64,000 nt of DNA from Pyropia yezoensis (Eukaryota > Rhodophyta > Bangiophyceae > Bangiales > Bangiaceae). The notes below the pieces were generated by a model that searched no databases, was not told the origin of the DNA, and saw only the letters and a program-made list of their open reading frames with translations. Positions 21,240-32,326 of the stretch are shown here, piece by piece (the first letter of the stretch is position 1; every line of letters begins with the position of its first letter). The DNA lies in the NCBI GenBank assembly GCA_009829735.1, contig CM020618.1:3160882-3224881 (forward strand), given 5' to 3'. The position numbers were made by a program, and so were the translations under genes.

Positions 21240-21708
21240 TGTGGCAGTATTGACCCCCAGGTAGGGGGGCAACACGTGCCATGCAAGGGGCGGCAGGCCA
21301 CTAGCCTGATCCGTTCCTCCCCCTGCATTTGGGTCCGTATTCCCTAAGTTTGGGATAGTTAGCTTAGTAGTAAATCCAACTTGGATTTGAGGGTTTTCTG
21401 CATTTATCGTCTTGAATTTTCGTGTGGCCCGGTGGGCAGGTGCTGGGGTGGGAGATTCTGAGTGGCGAGATTCTGAGGGGACCCTGGGGGGATAAGGGGA
21501 GGGACAGCGGGGCTTGGCCCTGCGTCCCCGTCCCGACCAAGAAACTGTTGGACCACACACCATCCTCTTGTTTGTCAGTGGGGGGTTTGCCCCACAACAG
21601 GGACAGAGTGTGTGCGACCTGCACTTTTTCCGGTTCCCCCGACACGGGAGGCAGCCCTCGTACACCGCCCCAACTTGGGTGCCGTGTGTGTAATTGGTTT
21701 TTGCCACA
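21240..21708 (+). repeat. B1 5' LTR, subtype alpha (469 bp)
   Basis: It starts TGTGGCAGTATTG and ends TTTTTGCCACA. Diagnostic subtype-alpha sequences are CTGCGTCCCC, GGGGGGTTTGCC and GTGCCGTGTGTGTAA. Confidence 0.92.
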
Positions 21709-21710
21709 TT

Positions 21711-21728
21711 TGGTGCAGCAGCAGGGGA
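21711..21728 (+). other. primer-binding site of B1
   Basis: It reads TGGTGCAGCAGCAGGGGA, two bases after the LTR. It differs by one base from the sites of family A and of B2, which read TGGTGGAGCAGC. Confidence 0.8.
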
Positions 21729-21827
21729 CAGTGGTAAACTTTACCTCCGGGTGCACCTGGGTGTAGGGGGCCCTCTGTCTCAGAGGAACGGTGGACTTGG
21801 ACCGTGTCACACGGATCGTCAGCCAAC

Positions 21828-23773
21828 ATGGCTAGTTCGGACCCCCCGTCGTCCGGGGAGTACACGGGTGACGCACGTACTTCAGTGGCTTTGAATACTG
21901 GTGAGACACAGGTGGGTTTACCTGGGGTCGCAGAGGGACTGGAGGTCCCTCAAGCCAGCAGGACTGGAAGTGCGGGCGGGCAACAGGCCACCCCGACTCA
22001 GTCGGGAGTTCACTCGGGTGACACTTCTGATGTGGGTGGGCCGAAGTCTGGCCACCGCGTGGTATACTCAACGGGAACGTCCCAAGGTGAGAGGACTCTC
22101 CCTGCGGGTTCCACCCGGGTTGGAGCCAACTTTGGCTTGGAGCCGTCGCCAACTAGGCTTTCGGAGGACGGCGGACCTCCGTTGGTCGGCGATGGGCTCG
22201 CGCCCATGCCCCCGGTTGAGACCCCTGAGGAACGTGGTTACCCCTCAGGTGGACTCCCGGAGGCGGACCGAGACTCAACTGGAGTCGTCAATCCACTCCT
22301 CGCGGAAACTGTCCGTCGGGAGGCGACCGATGTGTTGCGGCAGACTTTGCCAGACCTGGTGGTCACGATGACGAATACTATTCTGAATCAGATTGTGGCG
22401 AGTTTGCCAGATGGCCTTAGTGTCCACACCGGATCGGGGCTTTCGAGCCCGCAGGCGCAGGGGGAATCCCTCCTCACGCCTATCTCGGGTCGCCCCGAAC
22501 AGGGGGCGACACCTGTGATTCCCAACGAGGGAGCCACACCATACTCGGTGGGGCGTACGCCCTTCATGGGGGAGTTTCCCCCGGAAATGCCGGCGGCTAC
22601 ACCAGGCGCGCCGCGCCAGACTATGGGCACTGAGGGTCAACTTACCCCAGTGCCACAGCGGCTGTTCCCTCAACGTGAGGTGCCGCCCAAGATCCAGGTA
22701 GCCAACCCGGTCTGCCAGAGGATCTTTGATTGTGAGACCTACGTTCTCCACAACAAGTCGGTGGCGTATGGTCCTGACCAGGCCCGAGCCATGGGCCGTG
22801 CCAAGAAGAATGCACTTCACTCTTTTGGGCACAAAGCGGAGTGGGATGGAACTCCCCCCCTCCGTGTCTTTGAGTTCCTACGTCGTTTCACAAAAGCCTG
22901 TGACGACAATGCCATAAGTGAAGGCATGGCTTTTTACATGCTACAGGAGTTTACGAAGGGAGACCTGCGGACAGAACTTATGTCCGTCATGCCAAGCTCC
23001 TCAAGTGGAGGCACTGGTGAGGTGACGTCCTATTTGGAGCTCGTCAACTGGTTGTTGAGAGCCATGGTTGATGAAGCGGCGTTGGCTTCTCAAGTCGAGG
23101 AGTTTACGCAAGCCCATCAGGAAGAGGCTGAGGACGAGTTGTCCTTTGCGGAGCGAGTCCGTAAGCTCAACAATCTTTGTGGGTTTCTTCATCCACAAGC
23201 TGTGGTGAAGAGTCGGTTTGTGGAGGGACTCCATTGGTCAGTCCGGATGGCGACCCGGGAGCATAGCACTGCCCGGGCGACACTGGCCGAGTTGGCTAGG
23301 TTCGCCTACCGCAGAGGCGAGGCCTACCGCAAGTTGCGGGAGGAACAACGCCAGGAGCGTCAAGCCGAGTTGGCCAAGGAACGCGAGGAGGCGCGCCAGG
23401 CCAGAGAGTTGAGAGAGGCACGCCGAATCCGCAAGGAGAGGGCGGTAGCTGCCGTGGGAACTTCCCAGGGTATCTCTTCGTCTTCCCAAGTCGGGAAGAC
23501 CCCTCCGGGAACTGAGAATCGGTGTTGGAACTGCAACTCCGATGGACACTGGGCATATGATTCTCCCAAGTTGAGTAAACGCATTCAATAACTTGTTAAG
23601 AATGCGAGTAAGAAGTCGGCTACGAACGAAGTACGTTCACGCCGCGAGGGTGGGTCTCGACCGGTGGTGGCGGTCGCCACACCCTCGGCGGAGGGGCGGA
23701 CACGTCGTCCTCGGACTCGTCGTCTTCCTCTTCGTCCTCAGATTCGGACGCCAAGTCGGCGGGAAACGAATGA
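21828..23773 (+). pseudogene. gag: B1 Gag with internal stop
   Basis: It starts at the ATG at 21828 (MASSDPPSSGEYTGD), as in B2. The N-terminal 250 residues are Pro/Gly/Thr-rich. The capsid-like core includes FLRRFTKACDDNAISEG and ELSFAERVRKLNNLCG, then a long Arg/Glu coiled coil. The knuckle CWNCNSDGHWAYDS has Ser instead of the last Cys. A TAA at 23589-23591 (shared with B2) stops the protein at 587 residues. The gag frame then continues as a Ser/Asp-rich tail to AGNE-TGA at 23771-23773, if a 1-base deletion in the G-run near 23695 is discounted. Confidence 0.85.
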
Positions 23774-23817
23774 CCGTTGGAGCTGGCCGTCCGAAGCTCA
23801 CAACGGCAGCCTCGGCC
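23761..23817 (+). promoter_or_regulatory. -1 frameshift cassette of B1: GGGAAAC plus predicted pseudoknot
   Basis: GGGAAAC is at 23761-23767, in the phase G GGA AAC GAA TGA. The 6-nt spacer GAATGA is followed by stem 1: CCGTTG (23774-23779) with CAACGG (23801-23806), continued by GAGCT (23780-23784) with AGCTC (23795-23799). Loop GGCCG (23785-23789) can pair with CGGCC (23813-23817) as an H-type pseudoknot. A -1 slip enters the pol frame at CGA ATG ACC. Confidence 0.75.
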
Positions 23818-26800
23818 AAGTGGGTCAAGAGGACGAACCAACCGTGCCGGATACTGCGGCGACCTAAGGGAGTCCGCCCACCTCGGGTAGGACTCCCCAA
23901 GAACGTAAACCCACGTCGGGTCATCGCGGTGCTGACGGGTGAGAACTTCCGGGTGGCTGGACGGGTGCAACTAGCCCCCGGCCGTGCCTGCTGTGCCCGT
24001 ATCGTACTTGATACCGGGTCAGGAGCCTTCTTGATACGCAAATCGCTATTACCAAAGGAGATCAAGCTCCAACGCTGGAAGTCTAAAGCTGACCATCTGA
24101 TCGATATCAATGGTGGGGTACTTCCCATCGTTGGTGCCGTGACCCTACCACTAGGTTGGGGACCCATGAGGTCGACGTGACCTATGAAGTAGTCGAGAAT
24201 ACATCGGTACCCCTGCTTCTGGGTACCCCTTATGTTGTTACACAAGTGCCTTTGATTTGTGGCCCTGAGTATTGGGTCAGGTTGATGAATGGGGAGACCA
24301 TCCCCATCCTTGGTAAGGGAAAGTCTGTGGCTCCTGTCACAGTCTCACAGTCGAAGCCTGTTTGTTCTGTGAGGAAAGGGTTTACTGCTACCCTGCGTTT
24401 AGCCCGTAAAGTCACGTTGCCCCCCAACTCGGGTGACGCACGTTGACGTTGTAACTGATTATACGGGGAACGGGTTGGTGCACCCCTACCCCCGTCTTGC
24501 TCGCAAGCACCAAGTGCATGTTGCCCTTGGCACGATGGACTCCAAAGCTGGAGTCCCGTGGAGGATCCAGGTTACGAACCTGAGCTCGTCGCCCAAGTAC
24601 TTCAAGTCGGGAGCCAAGTTCGGCTATATCGACCAACACGAGGGACCGGTAGTAGCGGTCACCCTCAACGCGGGCGCAAGTAGCGACCCGAAGTCCGGAA
24701 AGGAGAAGCATCAAGCCAAGTCGGCCGCCTCTCCTCGGCCCCATGTGAACATGGAGGGTGTCCTACCCAGGTTGAGGGTTCAAGTTGAACGCCTCTTGGA
24801 CCAATATCACAAGTTGTGGGATGGTCAATTGGGACTCATGAGAGCCACCCAACACCGGATCGAGTTGAAACCCGGTGCACCCCCCATACGCCAACAACCG
24901 TATGGGGGAGGGCCCCGTTCAAGGGCCCTCGTTAAGGAGCAAGTTGCTCGCATGGAGGCCCTCGATGTGATCGAGGCCAGCAACGCCGAGTGGGCGAGCC
25001 CGGTGGTTATCGTCCCCAAAGTTGATGGCACCCCCCGGTTCTGTATCGACTACCGTAAGCTCAACGAGAGCACGGTGAAGGACAGTTATCCCCTACCCAG
25101 GATGGACGACTGTCTGGACTCTCTGGGGGAGGCAAACGTGTTCTCTACCCTAGACTGTAACGCGGGGTATTTCTCGATGTGATCGAGGCCAGCAACGCCG
25201 AGTGGGCGAGCCCGGTGGTTATCGTCCCCAAAGTTGATGGCACCCCCCGGTTCTGTATCGACTACCGTAAGCTCAACGAGAGCACGGTGAAGGACAGTTA
25301 TCCCCTACCCAGGATGGACGACTGTCTGGACTCTCTGGGGGAGGCAAACGTGTTCTCTACCCTAGACTGTAACGCGGGGTATTGGCAAATTCCCATTGCC
25401 CCGGAAGACAGGCATTAAACTACCTTTACCTGTCACTGTGGTACCTACCAGTGCAAGCGACTACCGTTTGGACTGTGCAACGCGCCGGCAACTTTCCAGC
25501 GCGCTATGGACATGATTCTGGCCGGAGTACGGTGGCAGATCTGTCTCGTGTACCTAGACGATATCATTGTGTTCTCCCGAAGTCCGGAGGAGCACATTGG
25601 CCATCTTGGCCAGGTGTTCAAGCTACTTGCTGACGCCGGTGTGTCACTGAAGGCGAGTAAGTGCCACCTCTTCACTCAGGAGGTGGAATAGTTGGGACAT
25701 GTTGTCCGTGCGGGGCGCCTCAGTGTTAACGAGAAGAACTTGAGGGCCATTCGTAAGGCTGAGTACCCCCGGACCCAGACCCGGATAAGGAGCTTCCTCG
25801 GGATGTGTATCGTGTACCGACGTTTCACCAAGGGCTTCGCCAAGGTGGCGAAACCGTTGAATGAGTTAGTGAGCTCAACGCTACCAAAGAACCTGCCTCC
25901 CCCAAGTCGGGTGGCGCAGGAATCTTTTGAGACTCTTCGGGACCTTCTGCTGAAGCCCCCTATCCTGGCTATTCCCAGGTTGGGAGGCCACTACATCCTG
26001 GATGTGGACGCTAGCTACGACCAACTTGGTTGTGTGTTGCTTCAGCAGCAGCCGGACAAGGAGTACTTGCCGGTGGGATACTTCAGCAAGGGGCTGAACT
26101 CGGCGGAGAAGAACTATGGAGTCACCGAGTTAGAAGGACTCGCAGTGGTGTGGGCGGTGACGTCACTTCGTCACTACCTAGAGGGTGAGAAGTTCCTCAT
26201 CCGCTGTGACCACCGCGCGTCGCAGTTCATCTTTAAGACGGATTGCACGAACACACGCCTCAACAGGTGGAGGGTGCGACTGGCACCCTTCAACTTTGAT
26301 ATTGAGTACCGACCTGGCAGGCAACGTGCCCTGGCCGACGGCCTTTATCGGGTACCTACCGAGGGGCTGGACACTAACTCAGTCGATGAGGACATTCCCA
26401 TCGTGGGGATTGTCACGCGCTCGGGGCAGGCGTTGGACCCCGAGGCGCCAGGGAACAAGAAGTACTTGCCCCTGTCTCTGGGCGAGGTGGTGAAGGCCCA
26501 GGCCGAGGACCCCTTCTGCAAGTCGCAGAGGGATACACTGGATACGGTGGCGGAGACGCGGTTCTTTATCGGAGACGATGGCCTCCTCTTGAGGAGGGGG
26601 GTATTCCAGGGGACCGAACAACTTGTCGTCCCCGCATCCCTCAAGGACAGTATCCTTGAGAGGGAGCATAACGCTCCCACAGGTGGACACCTGGGGTCTA
26701 GTAAACTGCACCAGACCCTGAGGACCAGGTACTACTGGCCGTCCATGGTGGTGGACATCTACAGTTGGGTGGCTGCCTGCACAAGTTGTGCACAGAACCG

Positions 26801-27965
26801 TCTGATGGAACGGCGGCCTACTACGGCTATGCTACTGTTCCCGGCCAAGGAGCCCTTTGCCGCGTTGGCAATGGACATCCTTGGGCCACTGCCAGTGACC
26901 GAGGAGGGCAACCAGTACCTCCTGGTTATCTGTGACCGCTTCACGAAACTTACGCGAGCGATCCCTCTGGCAGAGGTCACGGCCATGTCGGTCGCGTCAG
27001 CCTTCCTAGATCACTGGGTTGCCGCGTATGGCATCCCGGATAGTACACTATCGGACAATGGACCGCAATTTGCGTCTGCACTGTTTCAGGGAGTGCTGGA
27101 TATGTTGGGGGTGCGGGCAAACTATGCCACCCCCTACCACCCACGAACTAATGGGCAGGTGGAGCGCTTCAACAAAACTATTGTTAGGCAGCTGCGCCAC
27201 TATGTGAGTGAGCACGTGAAAACGTGGGACCAATACATTTCTATTCTTACCACTGCCTACAATTCGCAGGTTCACTCATCTACCGGGGAAGTACCCCTCG
27301 CTTTTGTGACCCCCCGTCGCGTGCGGTCTATTGCCGTGCGGCGGCCGCTCCCAACTAGGGAGGATGGTGGCAGTACGCCTACTCCTACTGAGAGTAAGGC
27401 GGAGTTCGCTGCTAGGCTTGAAAACCTCATCCCTAAAGTCAGGGCTGAGATGGACAAAGCACAAAAGCGCTACAAGCGTACCTTTGACAAAAAAGTGCGC
27501 AACGCCAAGCATGTCCCCGAGCAGGGTGACTGGGTACTGGTTCACTCACACACCCCAACTGGGGGTAAGTTGGTATTCTAGACGAAGCGGCCGTACCAGG
27601 TCCTTCGTACTGATGGGCGGCGCTTCACCATCGAAAGTGACGATGGGGTCCGCACAGTGAACGGACAGGACGTGGTCAAAGTTGCACCACAGCCTGCAGG
27701 CGACCCAGCTTGGGCGCGTGCGTTGGAAGCGTGGCGCCTGCCCTCGCTGCCTGCGGCCAAACAGGGCCCGCAGGAGTACGTTTTCGATATGTTCATTGAC
27801 CACGGATGGGATGAGGACACTAACCGCCTCATGTTGAGGGTGCGTTGGTTCGGCTATAGGGCCAAGGATGCTACGTGGGAATATGTGGAGGACCTTCCCG
27901 CTGAGAAGGTCCGGGCCTACTGTGCCCGGAATGAGATAGACCCTCACAGCCCTCCCTCAACGTGA
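23770..27965 (+). pseudogene. pol: B1 Pol with chromodomain, multiply broken
   Basis: Domains in order are: protease with DTGSG (24010-24024); RT with VVIVPKVDG, FCIDYRKLN and YLDD (25551-25562); RNase H (LDVDASYDQLG, about 26000); integrase HHCC (about 26660-26790) and DDE in AMDILGPLP, LSDNGPQ and GQVERF (about 26870, 27050, 27160); and a C-terminal chromodomain (about 27770-27945, MLRVRWFGYRAKDATWEYVE). Lesions shared with B2 are a frame change near 24430, TAA 25416-25418 (where K is usual), TAG 25689-25691 (where family A has Y in VEYLGH) and TAG 27579-27581. B1-only lesions are a 1-bp deletion near 24151 and a 212-bp tandem duplication in RT. Confidence 0.9.
24961..25384 (+). repeat. 212-bp tandem duplication inside B1 RT
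   Basis: Positions 24961-25172 repeat at 25173-25384 with only the junction base differing. As 212 is not a multiple of three, it shifts the frame and duplicates the segment from LDVIEASNAEW to LDCNAGY. B2 does not have it. Confidence 0.92.
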
Positions 27966-28076
27966 GGGAAGGCCGAGCAACAGTGCCAAGAGAGTGCTTC
28001 AAGTCGAAGTGGTACGCAGAGTGGCTTTTAACTACAGCCCTAACCCTCACACTCTCACAACAAAGGCAGCTGCCAA

Positions 28077-29747
28077 CTAGGCATGCATGCTGGACTCTCC
28101 AACCCCACGGCCCTCGCCCTCACGTGGAGGCGAGCGACGCGACCCCCGGCGATAACGCTCCCCACCAGTCGGAGGGGCCGGCGGCTCCAAGTCGGACCCG
28201 TCGCGCCCCTCACGGTCGCGCAAGTGGCGACGACCGCGGCTACCCTTCTGCTTAGTCTTGCGCGCAAGTTGGCCACGCAGACGCCGGACCGACTCCGACT
28301 CTGACGGGGTAGAGGACTCCGAGACGGAGTAAGACAACTCGTCTTCCGACATGGAGGGAGAGCGCCGCGAACGACGGCGACGACGGCGAGGAGGCGAGTA
28401 TGCCCGGCTCGCCCGGCGTTTGCCACGCCCAAGTAGGGCTGGTTGGGGCACGATAGCCCCGATGCGAGCCAACTTGGCCGTCATAAACCCCGCCACGGAC
28501 TCGCAACTCGCGGTCGCCACCGCAGTACGAACGCGCTCCTCAAGTTGAGGAGTCTCGGAAGCTTGAAGGGTTGCGGTCGACGCGGCCAACCAGGAATTGG
28601 TGCGCACCAACGTGGTGATCATCATCTCGGAGGTCAGAGGCGTGGCCGGTAACACCAACTTGGGATAAACCGTCAGAAGAGTGGCCCCCAAGTTGGGGGA
28701 CACCGGGGTGGACGACTCAACGGCCACGCTTATCGGGATGTCCCCGTGCGGCTGGTAGGGGACAGGAGGAAGCGGAGGGGCACGCCGAGGTGGCGGGACC
28801 CGGGTGTAACTGCGACCCCGACTTGGGGCCCCCGCAGTGGGTTGAGTCATATGGTCATCATGTGAGGGCACGGCCATAACTATGGCCTTGTCCGGGGGTG
28901 GCGCAGTGTGGCGATCCACCCCCGGGGCATACGGGTAGTCCCCGATGCCCAACCCCTCTCGTAGGACCACACGGCCGTCATGAAGTTCACGAGCGACCCA
29001 TAAGAACTGGCTAAGTGCGCCATCATCCTTGGGCCCGCGGGTGGGGCGGCGCGACTTGTGCTCGATGCTCTCCCACTCGATGAACGTGTGGAGATGGAGC
29101 ATCTCCTCAAGTAGAGTGAGTTGTCCTGATGAGCACCCCTCAGCAACTAGCTGAGAAGTGAGCTGTTCCAAACCTTGGATAAGCCGGAGGGGAAGATGCC
29201 AGAGCATCCCCCGCCGCTGGACACAAGACACCCAGGTCGACATGACCTCGAGGAGCCACTGGGTGGCCAACATGGCCCACACCACGTGATCAGGGCCAGC
29301 CGTCAACATGACGGAACCGAAGTGGTCAAGCAACCGTGGCAGCAACGCCGGGAACCCATAGGGGACCTCAACTTGAGGCCACCACTCGGGCATCTTGGGG
29401 TAGTACTGCTCCTTGCTGGCAGCAGACTGCTGAGGAGACTCAAGTTGAGCCGAGGTCACCAAGTAGGGACCTCGCCGGAAGTCCTTCTCCATCCGCACAT
29501 CAAAGTGATGAGTGTGCGGATCGGCCTCGTGAAGGTACGGGGGGCGAGTTGCCACCGCGTCCCAAGTAAAGGTCGGCAAGTCGCCGGGACCCGGGGTAGT
29601 TCCTCCGCGGTCCACCATGGCCTTTGCCCGCTGAACGTCTTCGACTTCGTCATCGTCCAGGAAGGCAAACTTGTCCGTCCTGAAGCCGGCAGGGAACCCG
29701 ACCCTACGGGGATACTTCTCCCGTAGGCGGTCCCATACCCGATCCAT
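28077..29747 (-). CDS. antisense ORF protein of family B (B1), unknown function
   Basis: This is 556 residues from the first in-frame ATG at 29747 (MDRVWDRLREKYPRR). The frame stays open to about 29950 without an ATG. The protein lies between pol and the 3' LTR on the opposite strand, converging on pol with about 110 bp between stops. The core has PPYLHEADPH, DFRRGPYLV, YYPKMPEWW, LLDHFGSVML, RRGMLWHLP and LHTFIEW. The C-terminal 110 residues are Arg/Ser-rich (RRRRRRSRRSPS type) with an acidic patch, resembling an RS domain or a nucleic-acid-binding tail. The motif series matches the family-A antisense protein. It is nearly identical to the B2 copy, and both are free of stops although pol in the same elements is full of them. 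No known family is recognised. Confidence 0.75.
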   Translation of the reverse strand: MDRVWDRLREKYPRRVGFPAGFRTDKFAFLDDDEVEDVQRAKAMVDRGGTTPGPGDLPTFTWDAVATRPPYLHEADPHTHHFDVRMEKDFRRGPYLVTSAQLESPQQSAASKEQYYPKMPEWWPQVEVPYGFPALLPRLLDHFGSVMLTAGPDHVVWAMLATQWLLEVMSTWVSCVQRRGMLWHLPLRLIQGLEQLTSQLVAEGCSSGQLTLLEEMLHLHTFIEWESIEHKSRRPTRGPKDDGALSQFLWVARELHDGRVVLREGLGIGDYPYAPGVDRHTAPPPDKAIVMAVPSHDDHMTQPTAGAPSRGRSYTRVPPPRRAPPLPPVPYQPHGDIPISVAVESSTPVSPNLGATLLTVYPKLVLPATPLTSEMMITTLVRTNSWLAASTATLQASETPQLEERVRTAVATASCESVAGFMTAKLARIGAIVPQPALLGRGKRRASRAYSPPRRRRRRSRRSPSMSEDELSYSVSESSTPSESESVRRLRGQLARKTKQKGSRGRRHLRDREGRDGSDLEPPAPPTGGERYRRGSRRSPPREGEGRGVGESSMHA

Positions 29748-30356
29748 CGCTGCGCCACGTCGGCCACAGCGAAGAACAGTCAACCCCTCCTCATATAGAG
29801 GCCAAGCGGGGTAAAACCACCGCCCCAGGGCCTCACGTGGGGTGACGCGGCCCGCCTCCGGGGGAGATCCCGCCGTCAACCCAAAGCCAGGTGACGCGGG
29901 AATCCCATCCCCCGGAGCGATCGCGGAGCCCCCGCCTAAGTTCCGGCGGGCGCTGCACCGTAGGAGGTGTCCTCCATACGTTCATCCAGAGAGTCAGTCT
30001 CCACCCCCGGGGTCACCATGGCTCTCCCCGAGTTGGGGAGAGACGCCCTGGCTACAGCGGCACGAGACCCGCCTCGACCTGAGGGGGACTCGGATCGTGG
30101 GTAGATGGGTGGCCTCCCCAGCGTGGGGCGGCCCAGTGGACGGTGAAGGGGAGGTGGTGGTGATGGTGAAGTGCGAACCGGAGAGAGCAAGCTGCCTAGT
30201 GGGCAAGCTTCAGGAGAGGGGCGGTCAGCGTGACCGCCTTTACATCCACGTTAGGTACTCGAGGGGGACAGCAAGTCGCGCCCCCAACGCCGAGACGTGC
30301 GTTTACGCGCCCCCTCACAGGGCCGACCGGGTCGGTCGGAACTGAGGCGAGGGGAG
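29748..30356. other. B1 region between antisense ORF and 3' LTR
   Basis: This is a GC-rich, presumed leader of the antisense gene. On the minus strand it includes a short acidic frame beginning MVTPGVETDSLDERMED, in a different frame, that could be an upstream exon or a uORF. It ends in the polypurine tract GGCGAGGGGAG. Confidence 0.45.
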
Positions 30357-30825
30357 TGTGGCAGTATTGACCCCCAGGTAGGGGGACAACACGTGCCATG
30401 CAAGGGGCGGCAGGCCACTAGCCTGACCCGTTCCTTCCCCTGCATTTGGGTCCGTATTCCCTAAGTTTGGGATAGTTAGCTTAGTAGTAAATCCAACTTG
30501 GATTTGAGGGTTTTCTGCATTTATTGTCTTGAATTTTCGTGTGGCCCGGTGGGCAGGTGCTGGGGTGGGAGATCCTGAGTGGCGAGATTCTGAGGGGACC
30601 CTGGGGGGATAAGGGGAGGGACAGCGGAGCTTGGCCCTGCTTCCCCGTCCCGACCAAGAAACTGTTGGACCACACACCATCTTCTTGTTTGTCCGTGGGG
30701 GGATTGCCCCACAACAGGGATAGAGTGTGTGCGACTTGCACTTCTTCCGGTTCCCCCGACACAGGAGGCAGCCCTTGTACACCGCCCGAACTTGGGCGTC
30801 GCGTGTGTGAGAGGGTTTTGCCACA
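30357..30825 (+). repeat. B1 3' LTR, subtype beta (469 bp)
   Basis: It starts TGTGGCAGTATTG and ends TTTTGCCACA. It differs from the B1 5' LTR at the diagnostic sites (CTGCTTCCCC, GGGGGGATTGCC, GTCGCGTGTGTGAGAGGG) and instead matches the 5' LTR of B2. Confidence 0.92.
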
Positions 30826-30830
30826 ACTGC
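30826..30830. repeat. inverted copy (ACTGC) of the GCAGT target-site duplication
   Basis: It is the reverse complement of GCAGT at 42203-42207, the right flank of B2. It marks the right element's inner duplication, moved here by the inversion. Confidence 0.85.
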
Positions 30831-30840
30831 GACACCCGCC

Positions 30841-31760
30841 GCAACCGTGGATGCCGGTGGCGGCCGTGCCAGAAACCTCGCCGCAGCCGTCACCGCGGCG
30901 ACAACCGCGACAAACGCCGCCGCCGCCACTGCGGCGACCACCGCCAACCACGCCGTCGTGGCGGTGGCCAGGATGACAACCGCACACAATGACGTCGCCG
31001 CCGCCGCCACAGCGACCACTGCCGGCGAGGCGGCGGTGAAAACCACCAACACCTCCGCCGTCAATACCGCCGCGACAACCACCCCACACCGGGACGCCGC
31101 CTTCGCCGCATCAGCGACCACTCCTGGCGCCGCCGCGGCGACCTTCGAGAACAACGCCGCGGCGACTACCGCCGCCAGGGCGGTGACCGCCGGCGACATC
31201 GTCGCCACAGCTGCCGCCGCGGCGATTACCGCCCGCAACGCCGCGGCCGCCGCCACCGCGGCGACCACTGCCGACAACGCCGCTGCGGCCGCTGTCGCGG
31301 CGACCGGCGCGGCGGCCGCGGCGACCACCGCGAACATCGCCGCCGCAGCTTCTGCCGTGGTGACCACTGCCACCGCCGCAGTCGGCGTCCACCGCCGACA
31401 ACGCCTCCGCAGCCGCCGCCGTTGCGACCACCGCCAACGACGCCACGCTTGCCGCTGAGTCGGCGACCGCGGCCAATAAAGCCGCCGTCGCGGCGGCCAC
31501 AAAGACCACAGCAAGCAACGACGCCGCAGCTACCGCGGCGGCCATCTCTGCCGCCGCCACCGCGGCGACCGCTGGCCACAACGTCGCGGCACACGCCGTC
31601 GCAGCGACAGCCACCGACATCGCCGCCGCTGCCGCTGTCCCGGCGGACACTACCGGCGCCGTCGAAGTGACCTCTATCAAGAACACCGCCGCCGCCGCCG
31701 CCTCCGCCTCGGCGGCTACCGCCGCCACCGTCTCGGCGACGTTCGCCAACATGGCCACGC
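30841..31760. repeat. degenerate GCC-rich repeat tract (Ala/Thr-coding on plus)
   Basis: Imperfect repeats of GCCGCCRCYGCGGCGACCACYGCC-like units, often about 39 bp, read as N-A5-T-A2-T2-A-D in one frame. Open frames exist on both strands because of the composition. I see no conserved domain, so this is scored as a low-complexity repeat and not as a gene. Confidence 0.6.
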
Positions 31761-32326
31761 CAACGGTGCGGGGTAGCCAGAACCCCCCCAGGTGGCACGG
31801 AGCCGCCCCGGAGCGCCAGGGGCGGCTAAAGAGGCACCGGATCGCTCAAAAAGAGGCTGGACCGCTTCAAGGCGTCAAGGGAGTCGGCTTCGTGCCTTGG
31901 GTGGACGGAGGAACCCAGAAAAGCGTAGAGGCGCCAGGGGGGGCGCCAGAGTCGCCAGGGGCGCCAGGAGCCCCCCGCCCCCTGGCCGTGCCGGGGCGCG
32001 CGAGAAAAGGGGCGACCGCGCCCCATTCTTTCATGTGAACTATTGGGAGCCACAAGGTAGATCTATAATTGAAAGTGGTATCAACGTGGCATAACCGAAA
32101 GGGATCTGGATAAGAGTGAGGAGCGAGAGATATTGGACCCGTGCGACGGCGGTGTGAATATGCGGTTCATACCGAGCCGCGGGCGTGATTGCCAGCCTCA
32201 AATTTAGCGAGAGGCCGGCCAGCCCGACAGATCGGAGGGGTTCTATTGGCCCACGCACCAGTCTCGATGCGGAGTGACTGAATTGCAGCCGCAAGCTCCA
32301 TGCCCTGAAGCGCCATGTAGCCGTCT

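Larger units (their letters stand above)
21240..30825 (+). mobile_element. family-B Ty3/gypsy chromovirus B1 (9.6 kb, defective)
   Basis: In order: 5' LTR, primer site, gag, -1 frameshift cassette, pol, chromodomain, an opposite-strand ORF, polypurine tract (GGCGAGGGGAG before 30357) and 3' LTR. Both LTRs are 469 bp but belong to different subtypes. The flanking 5-mers differ (CACTG and ACTGC), unlike those of a simple insertion. Pol carries several stops, so the copy cannot be autonomous. Confidence 0.92.

Noticed and set aside
23589..27581. Recoded TAA/TAG (non-standard genetic code) in family B
   Set aside because: The residues expected at the stops differ (Lys, Tyr, other), and the intact family-A genes use TAA and TAG as terminators.
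21236..30829. B1 flanked by a 4-bp ACTG duplication as a simple insertion
   Set aside because: ACTG does flank B1 on both sides, but the 5-bp flanks CACTG and ACTGC differ. The 5-bp matches across B1 and B2, plus the LTR subtypes, explain the data better.
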